Origin: Lewinella sp. IMCC34191
GTDB taxonomy: Bacteria; Bacteroidota; Bacteroidia; Chitinophagales; Saprospiraceae
Assembly (NCBI RefSeq): GCF_003390935.1
Contig: NZ_QNQZ01000012.1
Location: 1-64,000 of the forward strand
DNA length: 64,000 nt
Reading direction: 5' to 3'
A program made the translations under genes and the position numbers. Positions 17,165 through 26,060 of this stretch are shown here, in pieces. The notes beneath the pieces were generated by a model that was not told the DNA's origin, searched no databases, and was given only the letters and a program-made list of their open reading frames with translations. Every line of letters starts with the position of its first letter. The first letter of the stretch is position 1.

Positions 17165-18070
17165 ATGCGCTTCTTCCCCTCTCTGGCCTGTCTATCTATT
17201 TTGCTGTCTTTCGGCTCCTGCTCCACCCCCGTAGCCCGGCCCGCAACCGCCGCCACAAGCGATGCGGGTTGGACGGACCTCATCGACCCCGATCTTTCCC
17301 AGTGGGATACCTACCTCAGCTTTCGCCACCAACTGGGCTACGATGGCTCCGCGCCGGTGGATGCAAACGGAAACCTGATTGAGCCCATCGGTATGAACCC
17401 GGAAGGCTACGGTGTCTTCGCCTCGGCTAAGGAGGACGGAGTGGACGTGATCCGCGTCAGCGGGGAGGTCTACGGCTGCCTGATCTCGAAGGAGACGTAT
17501 GCGGACTACCACCTGCAGGTCCAGTTCCGGTGGGGCGATAAGAAGTGGGTGCCGCGGCAGGACCTGCTGAAGGACAGCGGCGTGCTGTACCATTCCATCG
17601 GTGAGCCGGGCGCCGAGCACTGGCGTACCTGGATGCTCAGCCAGGAGTTCCAGATTATGGAGGGGCACACCGGCGACTACTGGAACCAGGCCAGTTCCGC
17701 CATGGACATTCGCGCCTACACCCCCGAGTACCTGATGAACCCCATGGCGGACGCGACCCAGGATTACCTGCACATCGGCGAAGGCGGGCCCTACAAGAAC
17801 TACTGCCTCCGCAGCAACAACTACGAAAATCCCCACGGTGAGTGGAACACCCTGGACCTGATCTGCTACGGCGATAAAAGCCTGCACATCGTCAACGGAG
17901 AAGTCGTCATGATCCTGAAGAACAGCCGGTACGTGAACGACGCGGGAGAGGTGTTGCCGCTCACCGAGGGGAAGATTCAACTGCAGAGCGAGGCGGCGGA
18001 GGTCTTCTACCGGGGAATCCGGATCCGCCCGCTCGAAACTTTACCGGCGGACTACGCGGCCTTATTTTAA
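17165..18070 (+). CDS. DUF1080 (3-keto-disaccharide hydrolase fold) lipoprotein
   Basis: A 301-residue protein with a lipoprotein signal (lipobox FGSC, cysteine at about residue 19). The concanavalin-like DUF1080 domain follows: GWTDLIDPDLSQWDTY, DYHLQVQFRWGDKKW, SGVLYHSIG, EFQIMEGHTGDYW, and the C-terminal GKIQLQSEAAEVFYRGIRI. Members bind or cleave (3-keto-)glycosides in the periplasm or on the outer membrane; activity of this one is not known. Confidence 0.88.
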   Translation: MRFFPSLACLSILLSFGSCSTPVARPATAATSDAGWTDLIDPDLSQWDTYLSFRHQLGYDGSAPVDANGNLIEPIGMNPEGYGVFASAKEDGVDVIRVSGEVYGCLISKETYADYHLQVQFRWGDKKWVPRQDLLKDSGVLYHSIGEPGAEHWRTWMLSQEFQIMEGHTGDYWNQASSAMDIRAYTPEYLMNPMADATQDYLHIGEGGPYKNYCLRSNNYENPHGEWNTLDLICYGDKSLHIVNGEVVMILKNSRYVNDAGEVLPLTEGKIQLQSEAAEVFYRGIRIRPLETLPADYAALF

Positions 18071-18104
18071 GTATCGTACTTTTCGAGGCTCATTGCTACA
18101 GTAC

Positions 18105-18641
18105 ATGCCGGAACCGTCGATCACTTATCGTCCAGCCACGCCCTTTGACGCCCCGCGTATCGCTGCCCTGCACGCCCGCAGCTGGCGGGAGAACTACCGG
18201 GGTGACTTGCCCGACACCTTTCTGGACAAGGAGGTACTCTCCGAGCGACTAAGTGTCTGGACGGAGCGCTTTTCCGCGCCCAACGATGGAATGCGGGTCA
18301 TGCTGGCGGAGCGGGACAACGAGCTCGTCGGCTTTTGCTGCCTCTTGCTGCACCACGATCCGAATGATGGGACGCTGTTGGATAATCTGCACGTTCGTCA
18401 CGACCTGCAGGGGTCGGGTATCGGGCGTCGCCTCATCCGCTGGGCGGCCATCACCACCGTAGCCGAAGATCCAAAGGGTCGGCTATACCTGTGGGTACTC
18501 AAGAATAACACCGCCGCCGCAGCCATGTACCGACACATCGGCGGGCGCACGGGCCGCACGGAAAGCAAGCAATTGCTACCCGGTCGGCCAGAGCTGGTCG
18601 AGGCCGTGGCGGTGCATTTCGATGCGGAGGAGTTGGTTTAG
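18105..18641 (+). CDS. GNAT-family N-acetyltransferase
   Basis: A 178-residue single-domain GNAT starting at MPEPSITYRPA (an upstream TTG at 18093 is less likely). The first strand-helix reads ITYRPATPFDAPRIAALHA, the acetyl-CoA loop is HDLQGSGIGRRLI (about residue 103), and WVLKNNTAAAAMYRHIGG is the usual motif B region. Substrate unknown. It starts 34 bases after the DUF1080 gene. A tandem repeat begins just downstream. Confidence 0.88.
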   Translation: MPEPSITYRPATPFDAPRIAALHARSWRENYRGDLPDTFLDKEVLSERLSVWTERFSAPNDGMRVMLAERDNELVGFCCLLLHHDPNDGTLLDNLHVRHDLQGSGIGRRLIRWAAITTVAEDPKGRLYLWVLKNNTAAAAMYRHIGGRTGRTESKQLLPGRPELVEAVAVHFDAEELV

Positions 18642-18655
18642 GGGAGGGGGAAGTT

Positions 18656-18962
18656 GGTGAATTAGTGAATTTTTGAAGGACTGAATGGGCGGGGGTGCTC
18701 GCCTGCGGCTCGTGCGGCATAGGGTTTGCAAAAGTGTGAATTAGTGGATGCTTGAAGGACTGAATGGGCGGGGGTGCTCGCCTGCGGCTCGTGCGGCATA
18801 GGGTTTGCAAAAGTGTGAATTAGTGATGCTTGAAGGACTGAATAGGCGGGGATGCTCGCCTGCGGCTCGTGCGGCATTGGGTTTGCAAAAGTGTGAAGTA
18901 GTGGATGCTTGAAGGACTGAATAGGCGGGGATGCTCGCCTGCGGCTCGTGCGGCATTGGGTT
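18656..18962. repeat. Tandem repeat, four copies of a 78-79 bp unit
   Basis: The anchor TGAAGGACTGAAT recurs at about 18674, 18753, 18831 and 18910. Each unit contains GGGGRTGCTCGCCTGCGGC, TCGTGCGGCATNGGG and TTTGCAAAAGTGTGAA. Units 1-2 and units 3-4 form two subtypes. Open frames on the minus strand through the array simply follow the period and show no protein-like composition. The rest of the spacer to 19164 shows nothing I can name. Confidence 0.85.
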
Positions 18963-19164
18963 TAACACGGAGAGCTGCACAGAGGTATTACTGAGGGATA
19001 ACTGTAGCAGGAGCCGCTGCGCGGTTGAGCGTCTACCGCAGAGAAAGGCAGCACCGCAGTCGACAATCCGTAATGTGCATGAAGTGAAATAGCCAGCCGC
19101 AGGGGGCCAAAACTTTTCCATTGAAGGCTGGGGCGGTGACCGGAGAGAAAGGGCGGTCTGGAGA

Positions 19165-19815
19165 TTAGTAGTCCAAACTGTCAACCAAAAAGCCGCGCAG
19201 GTTAATATTGACCGTTGCTTCGTTGTTTCTGGATGCCTCAATGCGCAGGTATTCGCCGGGACCGATCACCATTATCGGGGTTTCGCTGGTGATAAAGTTC
19301 TGTTCGGCCAGGTTGCCGGTCATACGGAAACCGTTATCGCGGTCGCCGAACCCGCTGTCGCTAGCGCTCGACGAAAAGAAGGCCAGGGCAAAGCGCTCGG
19401 GGCTAAAGGTGAAGAAGTTCGGCATTACGTTGATGGACGTAATTAAAAGGTATTGTCCGGCTGGTGGGGTGATGATCCGGGAGTTATCGTCGCGGGTTTC
19501 GAAATAGACGGTTGCTATTTCCTCCGGGCTGATGTTGGGCGAGTAGGCAGTAATGTACCGCGCCGTAGTGCCGGGCAGTCCGTCGGAGGAACTGTTGGTA
19601 AAGCTTTTCCAGTCCTTCCCATCGTAGCCCTGAAAATCGGCCTCGGATCCGTTGTAGCGCATGGTGCCGGCGGTGGGAGCCATCGCGTCGTCCCCCACCT
19701 GAATTTTTCCGTTCACGTCCAGCGCCTGTTCCGGCTCCGTGGTATTGACGCCTACCTGGGCGAATAGCCCCAGGGGCATCACCAGGAACAATAATAATTT
19801 GATTCGATGTAGCAT
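19165..19815 (-). CDS. Secreted hypothetical protein with fibre-like N-terminus
   Basis: A 216-residue protein with a signal peptide (MLHRIKLLLFLVMPLGLFAQ). The mature start, VGVNTTEPEQALDVNGKIQ, is the repetitive beta-structured opening common in Bacteroidota surface proteins and phage-fibre-like proteins, followed by TAGTMRYNGSEADFQGYDG. The remaining part (about 90-216) looks like a beta-sandwich but matches nothing I recognise. It is probably cell-surface or secreted. Confidence 0.65.
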   Translation of the reverse strand: MLHRIKLLLFLVMPLGLFAQVGVNTTEPEQALDVNGKIQVGDDAMAPTAGTMRYNGSEADFQGYDGKDWKSFTNSSSDGLPGTTARYITAYSPNISPEEIATVYFETRDDNSRIITPPAGQYLLITSINVMPNFFTFSPERFALAFFSSSASDSGFGDRDNGFRMTGNLAEQNFITSETPIMVIGPGEYLRIEASRNNEATVNINLRGFLVDSLDY

Positions 19816-19933
19816 GGTGTGGTATTTGCCTGCTTCATTCCTGCACGCTGGAAAAGGTTACTCCGCCAAAATTCTTTTACGTACCCGCATGCACGACCGG
19901 TGCCACTCCACACAAACCCTTACCTTCCTCGAA

Positions 19934-19964
19934 CCCCGTACCCCACACCCAGCACCCAGCACCC
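19934..19964 (-). promoter_or_regulatory. G-quadruplex-type tract upstream of the creatininase gene
   Basis: Five C runs of 3-4 bases separated by 3-4 bases (CCCC GTA CCCC ACA CCC and two more) end five bases before the ATG at 19969. The minus strand satisfies the G3+N1-7 pattern. It lies where the leader of the mRNA would be. Confidence 0.5.
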
Positions 19965-19968
19965 AACT

Positions 19969-20733
19969 ATGCCCCGCCCCTACATCCTAGCCGAAACCAA
20001 CTGGAAGCACCTTAAAGACGCCACCGTCGAACTGGCCATCCTCCCCTGGGGCGCCACCGAGGCGCACAACTACCACCTGCCCTACGCTACGGACAACATC
20101 GAGGCGGAAGGCCTTGCCTACGAAGCCGCGCGGTTGGCCTACGAGCGGGGAGCAAAGATCATGGTCCTACCCACGATCCCCTTCGGCGTGAATTCGGGGC
20201 AAACCGACATCTTCCTGGACATGAACCTCAACGGGAGTACGCAGCTGGCCATCCTGCGCGACCTGATCCAGGTGCTTGACCGGCAGGGAGTGAAAAAGTT
20301 ATTGGTGTTCAACAGCCACGGCGGCAACACCTTCAAGCCGCTGCTGAAGGAACTCGGACTGGAATTCCCCGACATGTTCCTCTGCACCTCCAATTGGTTC
20401 CAGGCCATGGACAAAACGCAGTACTTCGAGGAGATGGGCGATCACGCCGATGAAATGGAGACCAGCCTGGTGATGTATCTACGTCCGGAACTGGTGCTGC
20501 CGCTGGATGAAGCGGGGCCGGGAAAAGAAAACAAGCACCGCATCGCGGCCTTTGGAGAGGGCTGGGTCAGCCACGAGCGGCGCTGGTCGCAGATCACCGA
20601 CGATACCGGCGTAGGGAATCCGCGGAAGTCGAGCGCCGGGAAGGGAGAGCGCTTCTTCCGGGACGTGACGGCGAAGTTCGCGGACCTGTTCGTCGAGCTG
20701 GCCGCCCTCGACGTCGATAATATGTACGAATAG
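19969..20733 (+). CDS. Creatininase-family amidohydrolase
   Basis: A 254-residue protein starting MPRPYILAETNW; the open frame extends upstream to 19819 but that part is C-rich non-coding sequence. Metal-binding motifs of the creatininase/MftE/FAPy-deformylase family are present: LPWGATEAHNYHLPYATD (about residues 23-40), FNSHGGN (about 110-116) and EMETSLVMY (about 160). Members are Zn/Mn amidohydrolases acting on creatinine, formamidopyrimidines or peptides; substrate not decidable here. Confidence 0.85.
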   Translation: MPRPYILAETNWKHLKDATVELAILPWGATEAHNYHLPYATDNIEAEGLAYEAARLAYERGAKIMVLPTIPFGVNSGQTDIFLDMNLNGSTQLAILRDLIQVLDRQGVKKLLVFNSHGGNTFKPLLKELGLEFPDMFLCTSNWFQAMDKTQYFEEMGDHADEMETSLVMYLRPELVLPLDEAGPGKENKHRIAAFGEGWVSHERRWSQITDDTGVGNPRKSSAGKGERFFRDVTAKFADLFVELAALDVDNMYE

Positions 20734-20838
20734 GTGGTTTTGCCCGGCTCGGAATCAACATGTTAGATACCTCTGCTTTCTAGTGGTGGCTCCCGCCCCG
20801 GAGCACCGTATTACAGACACTACCGAAGAAACACTGAC

Positions 20839-21024
20839 ATGAAAACCGCTCTCACCTTTTCCCTGCTTTCCACCCTGCTTATTGTAACCGGATCGATGCT
20901 GAAACTGCTGATGCCCGGCTATTCATTGCTGCATGACGGCCTGCTCGTCACCGGACTGCTCTGCCTGGTCCTGGCCTTATTGACCCTATCGTACAAAGAC
21001 TTCCTCGGAGGGGCGGCCGGATGA
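20839..21024 (+). CDS. Small two-helix membrane protein, GldL-like in style
   Basis: Sixty-one residues with two hydrophobic helices (about 5-27 and 31-53); the pattern IVTGSMLKLLMPGYSLL, then GLLVTGLLCLV, resembles the membrane hairpin of GldL and related Bacteroidota small proteins. Ends in GGAAG and a TGA (21022-21024). The same frame stays open after the TGA for another 37 codons, listed separately. Function unknown. Confidence 0.5.
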   Translation: MKTALTFSLLSTLLIVTGSMLKLLMPGYSLLHDGLLVTGLLCLVLALLTLSYKDFLGGAAG

Positions 21025-21138
21025 TCCGCCTTCGTTCGGTGGCACCTGGCCGACCCGAACGGCGACGGCCGCCTGGATAGCATCGAAACCGATTCCTACG
21101 AGGTCAATCGCTACTACCTCAACCGGCCTCCGGAGTGA
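21025..21138 (+). pseudogene. EF-hand-containing segment in frame after a TGA
   Basis: In the same frame as the small membrane protein, directly after its TGA, codons read SAFVRWHLADPNGDGRLDS, then IETDSYEVNRYYLNRPPE and a TGA stop. DPNGDGRLDSIE matches a calcium-binding EF-hand/dockerin loop. No start codon is evident. It is either the C-terminal part of one gene interrupted by TGA or a remnant of another gene. Confidence 0.4.
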
Positions 21139-21163
21139 GATAACGGAACGCTATCTTAACCGG

Positions 21164-21622
21164 ATGAAGTGGTTCATCCCGCCGGTCCTTACTACCTGCT
21201 GCGTCGCACTTATGGTGTTGCTGGACCGGGCCTTGCCGCTTGCCGGCCTCTTTCCGGCAAGTATTCGGATTGCCGGCATCGTTCTGCTGACCGCCGGTTT
21301 TCTGATGATCGCCGCGGTTGGCTTGCTGTTGCTGCGGCGCGATACGGAGGTCCATACCTTCGGCCGGCCGCGTAAGCTGGTGACCGAAGGATTATTTCGT
21401 TTTAGCCGTAATCCGATCTACCTCGGCTTTTTACTTAGCCTGATTGGCGTCTGGATCTACCTCGGGTCGCTCTCGCCGGTAGCGGGCTGCTTGATTTTCT
21501 TCGTCGTTGCCGATCGCTGGTACATTCCCTTCGAAGAGCGTCAGCTGGAGCGGGCGTTCGGACCTGCGTACGGCACCTACCGGGCAGGCGTGGGGCTCTG
21601 GCTGTGGTTTCTTCGCGGCTGA
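21164..21622 (+). CDS. Isoprenylcysteine/phospholipid methyltransferase-like membrane protein
   Basis: A 152-residue protein with about four hydrophobic helices. The C-terminal half has the ICMT/PEMT signature: TEGLFRFSRNPIYLGFLLSL (about residues 75-94) and RWYIPFEERQLERAFG (about 125-140), the SAM-binding region of the family. Substrate is unknown. The beta-lactamase-like gene begins 45 bases downstream on the same strand. Confidence 0.82.
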   Translation: MKWFIPPVLTTCCVALMVLLDRALPLAGLFPASIRIAGIVLLTAGFLMIAAVGLLLLRRDTEVHTFGRPRKLVTEGLFRFSRNPIYLGFLLSLIGVWIYLGSLSPVAGCLIFFVVADRWYIPFEERQLERAFGPAYGTYRAGVGLWLWFLRG

Positions 21623-21666
21623 CTAATATCGGGCAACCTGGCTTTCAATCCATCGTCACTCAGCTT

Positions 21667-22467
21667 ATGAATTGGTTATTCCTTTTACCGTGCCTCCTCG
21701 CCTTTATTCGCCCGTTAATGGGCCAGGACAGCCTGCGCCAGGTCTTCCTGGACTGTGGCGTACAGGGCAGCATCACCCTGTACGATTACCGGGCAGGCAA
21801 GTGGATCGCCAGTGACATCAACGACAGTCACCGGGAAACCCTGCCGGCGTCCACTTTCAAGATCTTGCATACCCTGATCATCCTGGAGGAGCGGGCGGTG
21901 GCGAACGCACAGGAAACGATTCCCTGGCCGGGGCACACCGATACCGTGAAGTACGGCTACCGCCCGGAAATCTACCACGACATGAGTCTACGTCGCGCCT
22001 TTCGCGCTTCCGCCGGCTGGGCCTACGTCGAGCAGGCTAAAAAGATCGGTAAAGAGAAATATCATCAGTACCTGGTCGCGGCGGATTACGGCAATGGCGA
22101 TCTATCGATTCAAGACCCCGACTTCTGGAACTTCGGCGGATTCGGGGTGACACCCGTCAACCAGATCGAGACACTCATCGGGGTATACGAAGAGACGCTG
22201 CCCTTCCGTCCGGAAACCTTCACGGTCCTCAAAGATCTCATGGTTGAAGAGCAAACGGAACACTACACCCTGCGGGCCAAGACCGGCTGGACCCGTGACG
22301 GTGGTATGAACACCGGCTGGTGGGTCGGCTACTTCGAGATGGCGGATAATGTCTGGTTCTTTGCCACCCGCCTGCACCGACAGCTTGGGCAGGACGGTCC
22401 GGATTTCGGTAATTGCCGCAAGGAAATCACACGCAGGGTACTGGGCGACCTTATTCCGCTTGACTAA
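21667..22467 (+). CDS. Class D (OXA-type) beta-lactamase-like protein
   Basis: A 266-residue exported protein starting MNWLFLLPCLLAF with signal cleavage likely after MGQ. Class D landmarks: the active-site PASTFK (S-x-x-K, about residues 60-65), YGN in AADYGNGDL (about 140), and KTGWT (about 218). The usual S-x-V motif between them is replaced by SAG in RASAGWAYVEQ. Catalytic competence against beta-lactams is likely but unproven; penicillin-recognising regulator roles are an alternative. It is chromosomal and surrounded by host-like genes, so there is no sign of recent transfer. Confidence 0.82.
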   Translation: MNWLFLLPCLLAFIRPLMGQDSLRQVFLDCGVQGSITLYDYRAGKWIASDINDSHRETLPASTFKILHTLIILEERAVANAQETIPWPGHTDTVKYGYRPEIYHDMSLRRAFRASAGWAYVEQAKKIGKEKYHQYLVAADYGNGDLSIQDPDFWNFGGFGVTPVNQIETLIGVYEETLPFRPETFTVLKDLMVEEQTEHYTLRAKTGWTRDGGMNTGWWVGYFEMADNVWFFATRLHRQLGQDGPDFGNCRKEITRRVLGDLIPLD

Positions 22468-22485
22468 GACTTGCTGGAATAATAA

Positions 22486-22508
22486 GGGCGGCGGAGCGCA
22501 GGTATAAA
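22486..22508 (+). repeat. Dispersed GC-rich motif, copy 2
   Basis: GGGCGGCGGAGCGCAGGTA followed by TAAA, 19 bases after the beta-lactamase-like stop and about 107 bases before the next start. Confidence 0.7.
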
Positions 22509-22614
22509 GCTGATCGGTCAAACGAGGACATCCGTCGAAAGAACGCGGCATAACAGCTAATGGGCCCTTTGCTTGTAAATCTCTCAGCATCATCGTCACC
22601 AAAAGCTCCACACC

Positions 22615-23595
22615 ATGTCAACCAGCATGCGGGCCGCTATTCGGACGGACTACGGTCCTCCGGAACGTATTGCCGTCACCACCGTTCCGAAGCCGGTACC
22701 GGGCGATCATGACCTTCTCGTCCGGGTACGGGCGACCACTGTGAACCGGACGGACTGTGCCAATCTCACCGGTCGTCCGCTGGTCATGCACCTGGTATTG
22801 GGCGTGCGCCACCCACGGGAAGTTCGCATCGGTACGGATTTCGCCGGCGAAGTAGTGGCCGTGGGGAGTGCCGTCACGGCCTACCGGATCGGCGACCGCG
22901 TTTGTGGTTTCCGGGACACGGGTTTGGGCGGACAAGCCGAGTACATTACGATCCGGCAGGATGGCCCGTTAATGACCATCCCGCCTGGGTTGGATTTCGC
23001 GACGGCGGTAGCCAGTCTGGAGGGGGGGCATTACGCCTACTCCTTTTTTCGTCGTTCCGGCGTGGAAAGCGGTGACCGGGTGCTGGTCAACGGGGGTAGC
23101 GGAGCCATTGGCTCGGCCCTGTTGCAGTTTGCGGTGGCGTGCGGTGCGCGGGTGACCTCCACGACCGCTCCCGAATACCTGGAAGCGGTGGCGGCGCTGG
23201 GAGCATCGCGCGTAATGGATTACACTAGCGAAGACTTCACCCGATCACCGGCGCAATACGATTACGTCTTCGACGCGGTGGGTAAAAGTACCTTCGGACG
23301 GTGTAGGCCCATACTGGAGGAACGGGGTATTTATATCTCCTCCGAGGCCGGACCGTACCTGCAAAACGTGTTCTATACCTTGGGCACGGCGCTTATTCGG
23401 TCAGGGAAACGGGTACTGTTTCCGGTTCCCCTCAGTCCGAAAGAAAGCCTGCCCTTCATTCGCCGCCAATTGGAAGCGGGAACTTTCCGTCCGTTACTGG
23501 ACGATTCACGCTATACACTGGACAACATCGCCGAGGCCTATCGCTACGTCATGAGCGGCCGGAAGCGAGGCAACGTGATCGTAGACGTCGCTTAA
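22615..23595 (+). CDS. MDR-family NAD(P)-dependent dehydrogenase (quinone oxidoreductase type)
   Basis: A 326-residue medium-chain dehydrogenase. GroES-like N-terminal half with GTDFAGEVVAVGSAV (about residues 63-77), the Rossmann motif NGGSGAIGSALLQFA (about 160-174), and DYVFDAVGKSTF (about 218). The structural and catalytic zinc cysteine clusters are lacking, so it is the zinc-independent quinone-reductase-like subgroup. A second possible start is the ATG at 22627. Its stop codon shares TTAA with the stop of the convergent gene at 23592. Confidence 0.88.
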   Translation: MSTSMRAAIRTDYGPPERIAVTTVPKPVPGDHDLLVRVRATTVNRTDCANLTGRPLVMHLVLGVRHPREVRIGTDFAGEVVAVGSAVTAYRIGDRVCGFRDTGLGGQAEYITIRQDGPLMTIPPGLDFATAVASLEGGHYAYSFFRRSGVESGDRVLVNGGSGAIGSALLQFAVACGARVTSTTAPEYLEAVAALGASRVMDYTSEDFTRSPAQYDYVFDAVGKSTFGRCRPILEERGIYISSEAGPYLQNVFYTLGTALIRSGKRVLFPVPLSPKESLPFIRRQLEAGTFRPLLDDSRYTLDNIAEAYRYVMSGRKRGNVIVDVA

Positions 23596-24239
23596 CCCGC
23601 TTTCTCCGCCGCGACGAGACGCATCACGTACAGCATGTCCCGTCCGATCTCTCGGAAGCGTTCGTCGTAGACGGCTTCTTCAGCGGGGGTGCCGTCAGCG
23701 GCCTTCGGATCGTCGTAGGGAATAGCGAACCGGCGATCGGCTTTCGGGACGACCGGACAGTCGGCCGCCGCCGCGGAGCATACCATGACGGCGGCAAAGT
23801 CACTTTGGGGATTCGGATCGGCGTCGTAGACCTTGGAAAAGGCGAGGTAGGGAGGCATTTCCTTCCGCCACCGGATGGGGTAGTGTGGGTTTTCGGTTTG
23901 GGTTGTTTCCGCGACATCCAGTCCCGCGCGCCGGAGAACCGCCACCGCGTTCGGATGCAGGGCGGTGGCTTCGGTCCCGCCCGAATAGGTATGGAGACCC
24001 TCGACGCTGTAATAATCTGCCGCAATAGCCAACCAAAGCTGCGTAAAGTGGCTACGGCGGGAGTTGTGGGTGCAAATTGCGATGATCCGGCAGGCTTGCT
24101 TTTGCTTACACCGGTCGGCCAGGTAGGTAGCCAAAGCGGTGAGGCTGCTGCGACGGTCATCGGATATTTGCAGGTACTGCCCGGTGAGCGTGCGGCAAAG
24201 CGCTTCGATTGACGGGAGCAGGCGGGTAGGATGGGCCAT
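23592..24239 (-). CDS. Low-molecular-weight phosphatase / ArsC-like protein
   Basis: A 215-residue protein. The P-loop is CTHNSRRS (C-x5-R-S, about residues 56-63), preceded by a helical extension of about 45 residues. The second half includes VMVCSAAAADCP and IPYDDPKAADGTP, the region with the general-acid aspartate (DDP). Similar Bacteroidota proteins are annotated as tyrosine phosphatases or thioredoxin-coupled arsenate reductases; no arsenic genes are nearby, so the phosphatase reading is slightly preferred. Confidence 0.78.
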   Translation of the reverse strand: MAHPTRLLPSIEALCRTLTGQYLQISDDRRSSLTALATYLADRCKQKQACRIIAICTHNSRRSHFTQLWLAIAADYYSVEGLHTYSGGTEATALHPNAVAVLRRAGLDVAETTQTENPHYPIRWRKEMPPYLAFSKVYDADPNPQSDFAAVMVCSAAAADCPVVPKADRRFAIPYDDPKAADGTPAEEAVYDERFREIGRDMLYVMRLVAAEKAG

Positions 24240-24458
24240 GAAAGAGGGGAAAGTGAGTGTTAAGATTTATTGCCCACGTGCATCGGTTAGTGAAAGCATC
24301 GTTTGAAGGGCAGTATTTATTGCCCGGAGCCAGGCTACCGGACCGATCATCCCTCCAAAAGTTGATCGATCCAGGGTAACGGGACTGAGAGACATTTTTT
24401 TGCGTGGTATCGGGTGATTGTTCGCCGGGTATACCACGGGACTATTAAACAAGACACG

Positions 24459-25016
24459 ATGAAAGAGCAAACACTCAACGGGTATGCACCCGTGCGAAAA
24501 CTCCATTTCCAAGACCTCCTACCCTGGACGGCGCCCATCCTACTCTGGATCGGCATTTTCCTCTGCCTCTTCGAAAGCAACTTCACCGACCCCCGCGTCC
24601 TCACGGCCCTCGCCCTATTAAGCGTGGCTACCGCGATCACCTACTACCGGTCTGAGGCGGGTGCCCTGCTTACCCTCCCGGTCATTATCGCCGGCGTATT
24701 GGGCCTGGCGGTATTCTTCCCCGTACAGTTTAGTGCCGGCGTCGAACTGGGACTGTTCAACCTCAATTTCGACCTGCTGCTCATCCTGATCGCGGTCGTT
24801 CACTTCCTGACTAACCGGCAGGCTTTTCTGCCCGTCCGCAAAGAGCCGACTCCTCGCCAGCAACAACGGGAGCTGCGCCGCGCGATCGCTATCTATAAGC
24901 AGCAATTCGCGCATATGGACCTCCCGGAACTGGAGTATATCGCCGAAGATCGCCGGTTCATTCCCGCCGCCGTGGAGGCAGCTCGCGAACTCATCCAGTC
25001 TTTTGACCATGAGTAA
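24459..25016 (+). CDS. Membrane protein of unknown function
   Basis: A 185-residue protein starting MKEQTLNGYAPVRK. Three to four hydrophobic helices (about 22-40, 48-62, 68-82, 90-110) are followed by a basic, glutamine-rich soluble tail (RQQQRELRRAIAIYKQQF) and an acidic helix. I recognise no family. The stop overlaps the start of the TPR gene by eight bases (ATGAGTAA at 25009-25016), so the two are coupled and probably act together. Confidence 0.65.
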   Translation: MKEQTLNGYAPVRKLHFQDLLPWTAPILLWIGIFLCLFESNFTDPRVLTALALLSVATAITYYRSEAGALLTLPVIIAGVLGLAVFFPVQFSAGVELGLFNLNFDLLLILIAVVHFLTNRQAFLPVRKEPTPRQQQRELRRAIAIYKQQFAHMDLPELEYIAEDRRFIPAAVEAARELIQSFDHE

Positions 25017-25887
25017 GGACGTCGCCTACCTACGCCAAATGATGCACGTCGGCAACTTTCCCCGGATTATCAGCCGCACGGACTATTTGGATACGGCGAG
25101 AAATTCACCGGAGGGCATCGAAATGCTGACGTACCGGGCCCACGCCCTCGCCGCGCTGCACCGGGATGAGGAGGCCGTATCCACGTACGACCAAATTATC
25201 GAGCTTGGCGGACAAACCGCCCAGCTGTATCTGGATAAGAGCATACTAGAAATTACGCTTGGTCGCTTTGCCGAGGCCCGGAAGAGCTTACGAAACCTGT
25301 TGCTTCTAGAGCCGCATAATATTCACGCCCTCCGTAATTTGATTTACGTAGCCGAAAGCTGTCACGAGTGGCAGGAAGTGCTGCGTTTATCCGAGAAGAG
25401 CCTGGCGATCGAACCGGATGGGATTGACTTGTTGCTCGCGCGGGCCGATGCATTTCGGCACTTAGGACAGGGCCAAATGTCGATTAAAATAGCGGAGCAA
25501 GCCATGGTGCACGCCGAAGATGAAGAAGATGTGTCTTTAATCCGTACGACCCTGGCATGGACCTATACCTCCATGAAAGACTGGACCGGGGCGGAGCAAG
25601 AGCTCCGGTCGGCCATAGAAGCGTACGATGAATTTGCCGATTCGCATTTCCTCCTGGGATGGGCACTGGCCGAAAGCGGAAAGGCCGTGACGGGGCTACA
25701 GGCAGTCGAGCGCTCGTTTCAATTGGACCCCGACAACGCGTATGCCTATAAGGTCAGAGCAGTTATTCTGCTGAAGTTGGGCCAGCGAGACAGAGCCATT
25801 GCTGATTTACAGCGGGCCAAAGAATTGGATTATCGGCTCGATTACGACGAAGAAGTGGATATGCTCTTGCAGCGATTCCGTAAATAA
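25009..25887 (+). CDS. TPR-repeat protein
   Basis: A 292-residue soluble protein made of tandem tetratricopeptide repeats; clear units read YRAHALAALHRDEEAVSTYD, then LDKSILEITLGRFAEARKSL, and near the C-terminus YAYKVRAVILLKLGQRDRAI. No signal peptide. TPRs are protein-protein scaffolds. Start at MSKDVAYLRQ (25009) inside the end of the upstream membrane-protein gene. Confidence 0.8.
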   Translation: MSKDVAYLRQMMHVGNFPRIISRTDYLDTARNSPEGIEMLTYRAHALAALHRDEEAVSTYDQIIELGGQTAQLYLDKSILEITLGRFAEARKSLRNLLLLEPHNIHALRNLIYVAESCHEWQEVLRLSEKSLAIEPDGIDLLLARADAFRHLGQGQMSIKIAEQAMVHAEDEEDVSLIRTTLAWTYTSMKDWTGAEQELRSAIEAYDEFADSHFLLGWALAESGKAVTGLQAVERSFQLDPDNAYAYKVRAVILLKLGQRDRAIADLQRAKELDYRLDYDEEVDMLLQRFRK

Positions 25888-25923
25888 AAAGCGCCCACTC
25901 CATCAGAGACGGAGTGGGCGGCG
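25886..25923 (-). terminator. Intrinsic terminator between convergent genes
   Basis: CGCCCACTCC (25892-25901) and GGAGTGGGCG (25911-25920) form a perfect 10 bp stem with a 9-base loop. Read on the minus strand the stem is followed by CTTTTTATTTA, so it should stop transcripts of the M23 gene. On the plus strand no U run follows. Confidence 0.75.
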
Positions 25924-26060
25924 TAAGTGTTATGGGTAATAGGTGCTTTACTGTGAAAAGATAATTAAAGCAGAATATGTGGTTAAAACGGTGGAATGCC
26001 AGCCTTAGCATGGCTTAAGGGGGGTGTTAACAAATAATCCTCAGCGCTATATGTTGGGGC

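Noticed and set aside
18656..19241. Minus-strand frames of 71-166 codons over the 78 bp repeats
   Set aside because: They merely translate the repeats (the same peptides come back every 26 residues) and overlap the real secreted-protein gene out of frame.
19165..19815. Prophage tail-fibre gene
   Set aside because: The VGVNTTEPEQALDVNGKI opening is also common in Bacteroidota surface proteins, there is a Sec signal peptide, and no other phage gene is near.
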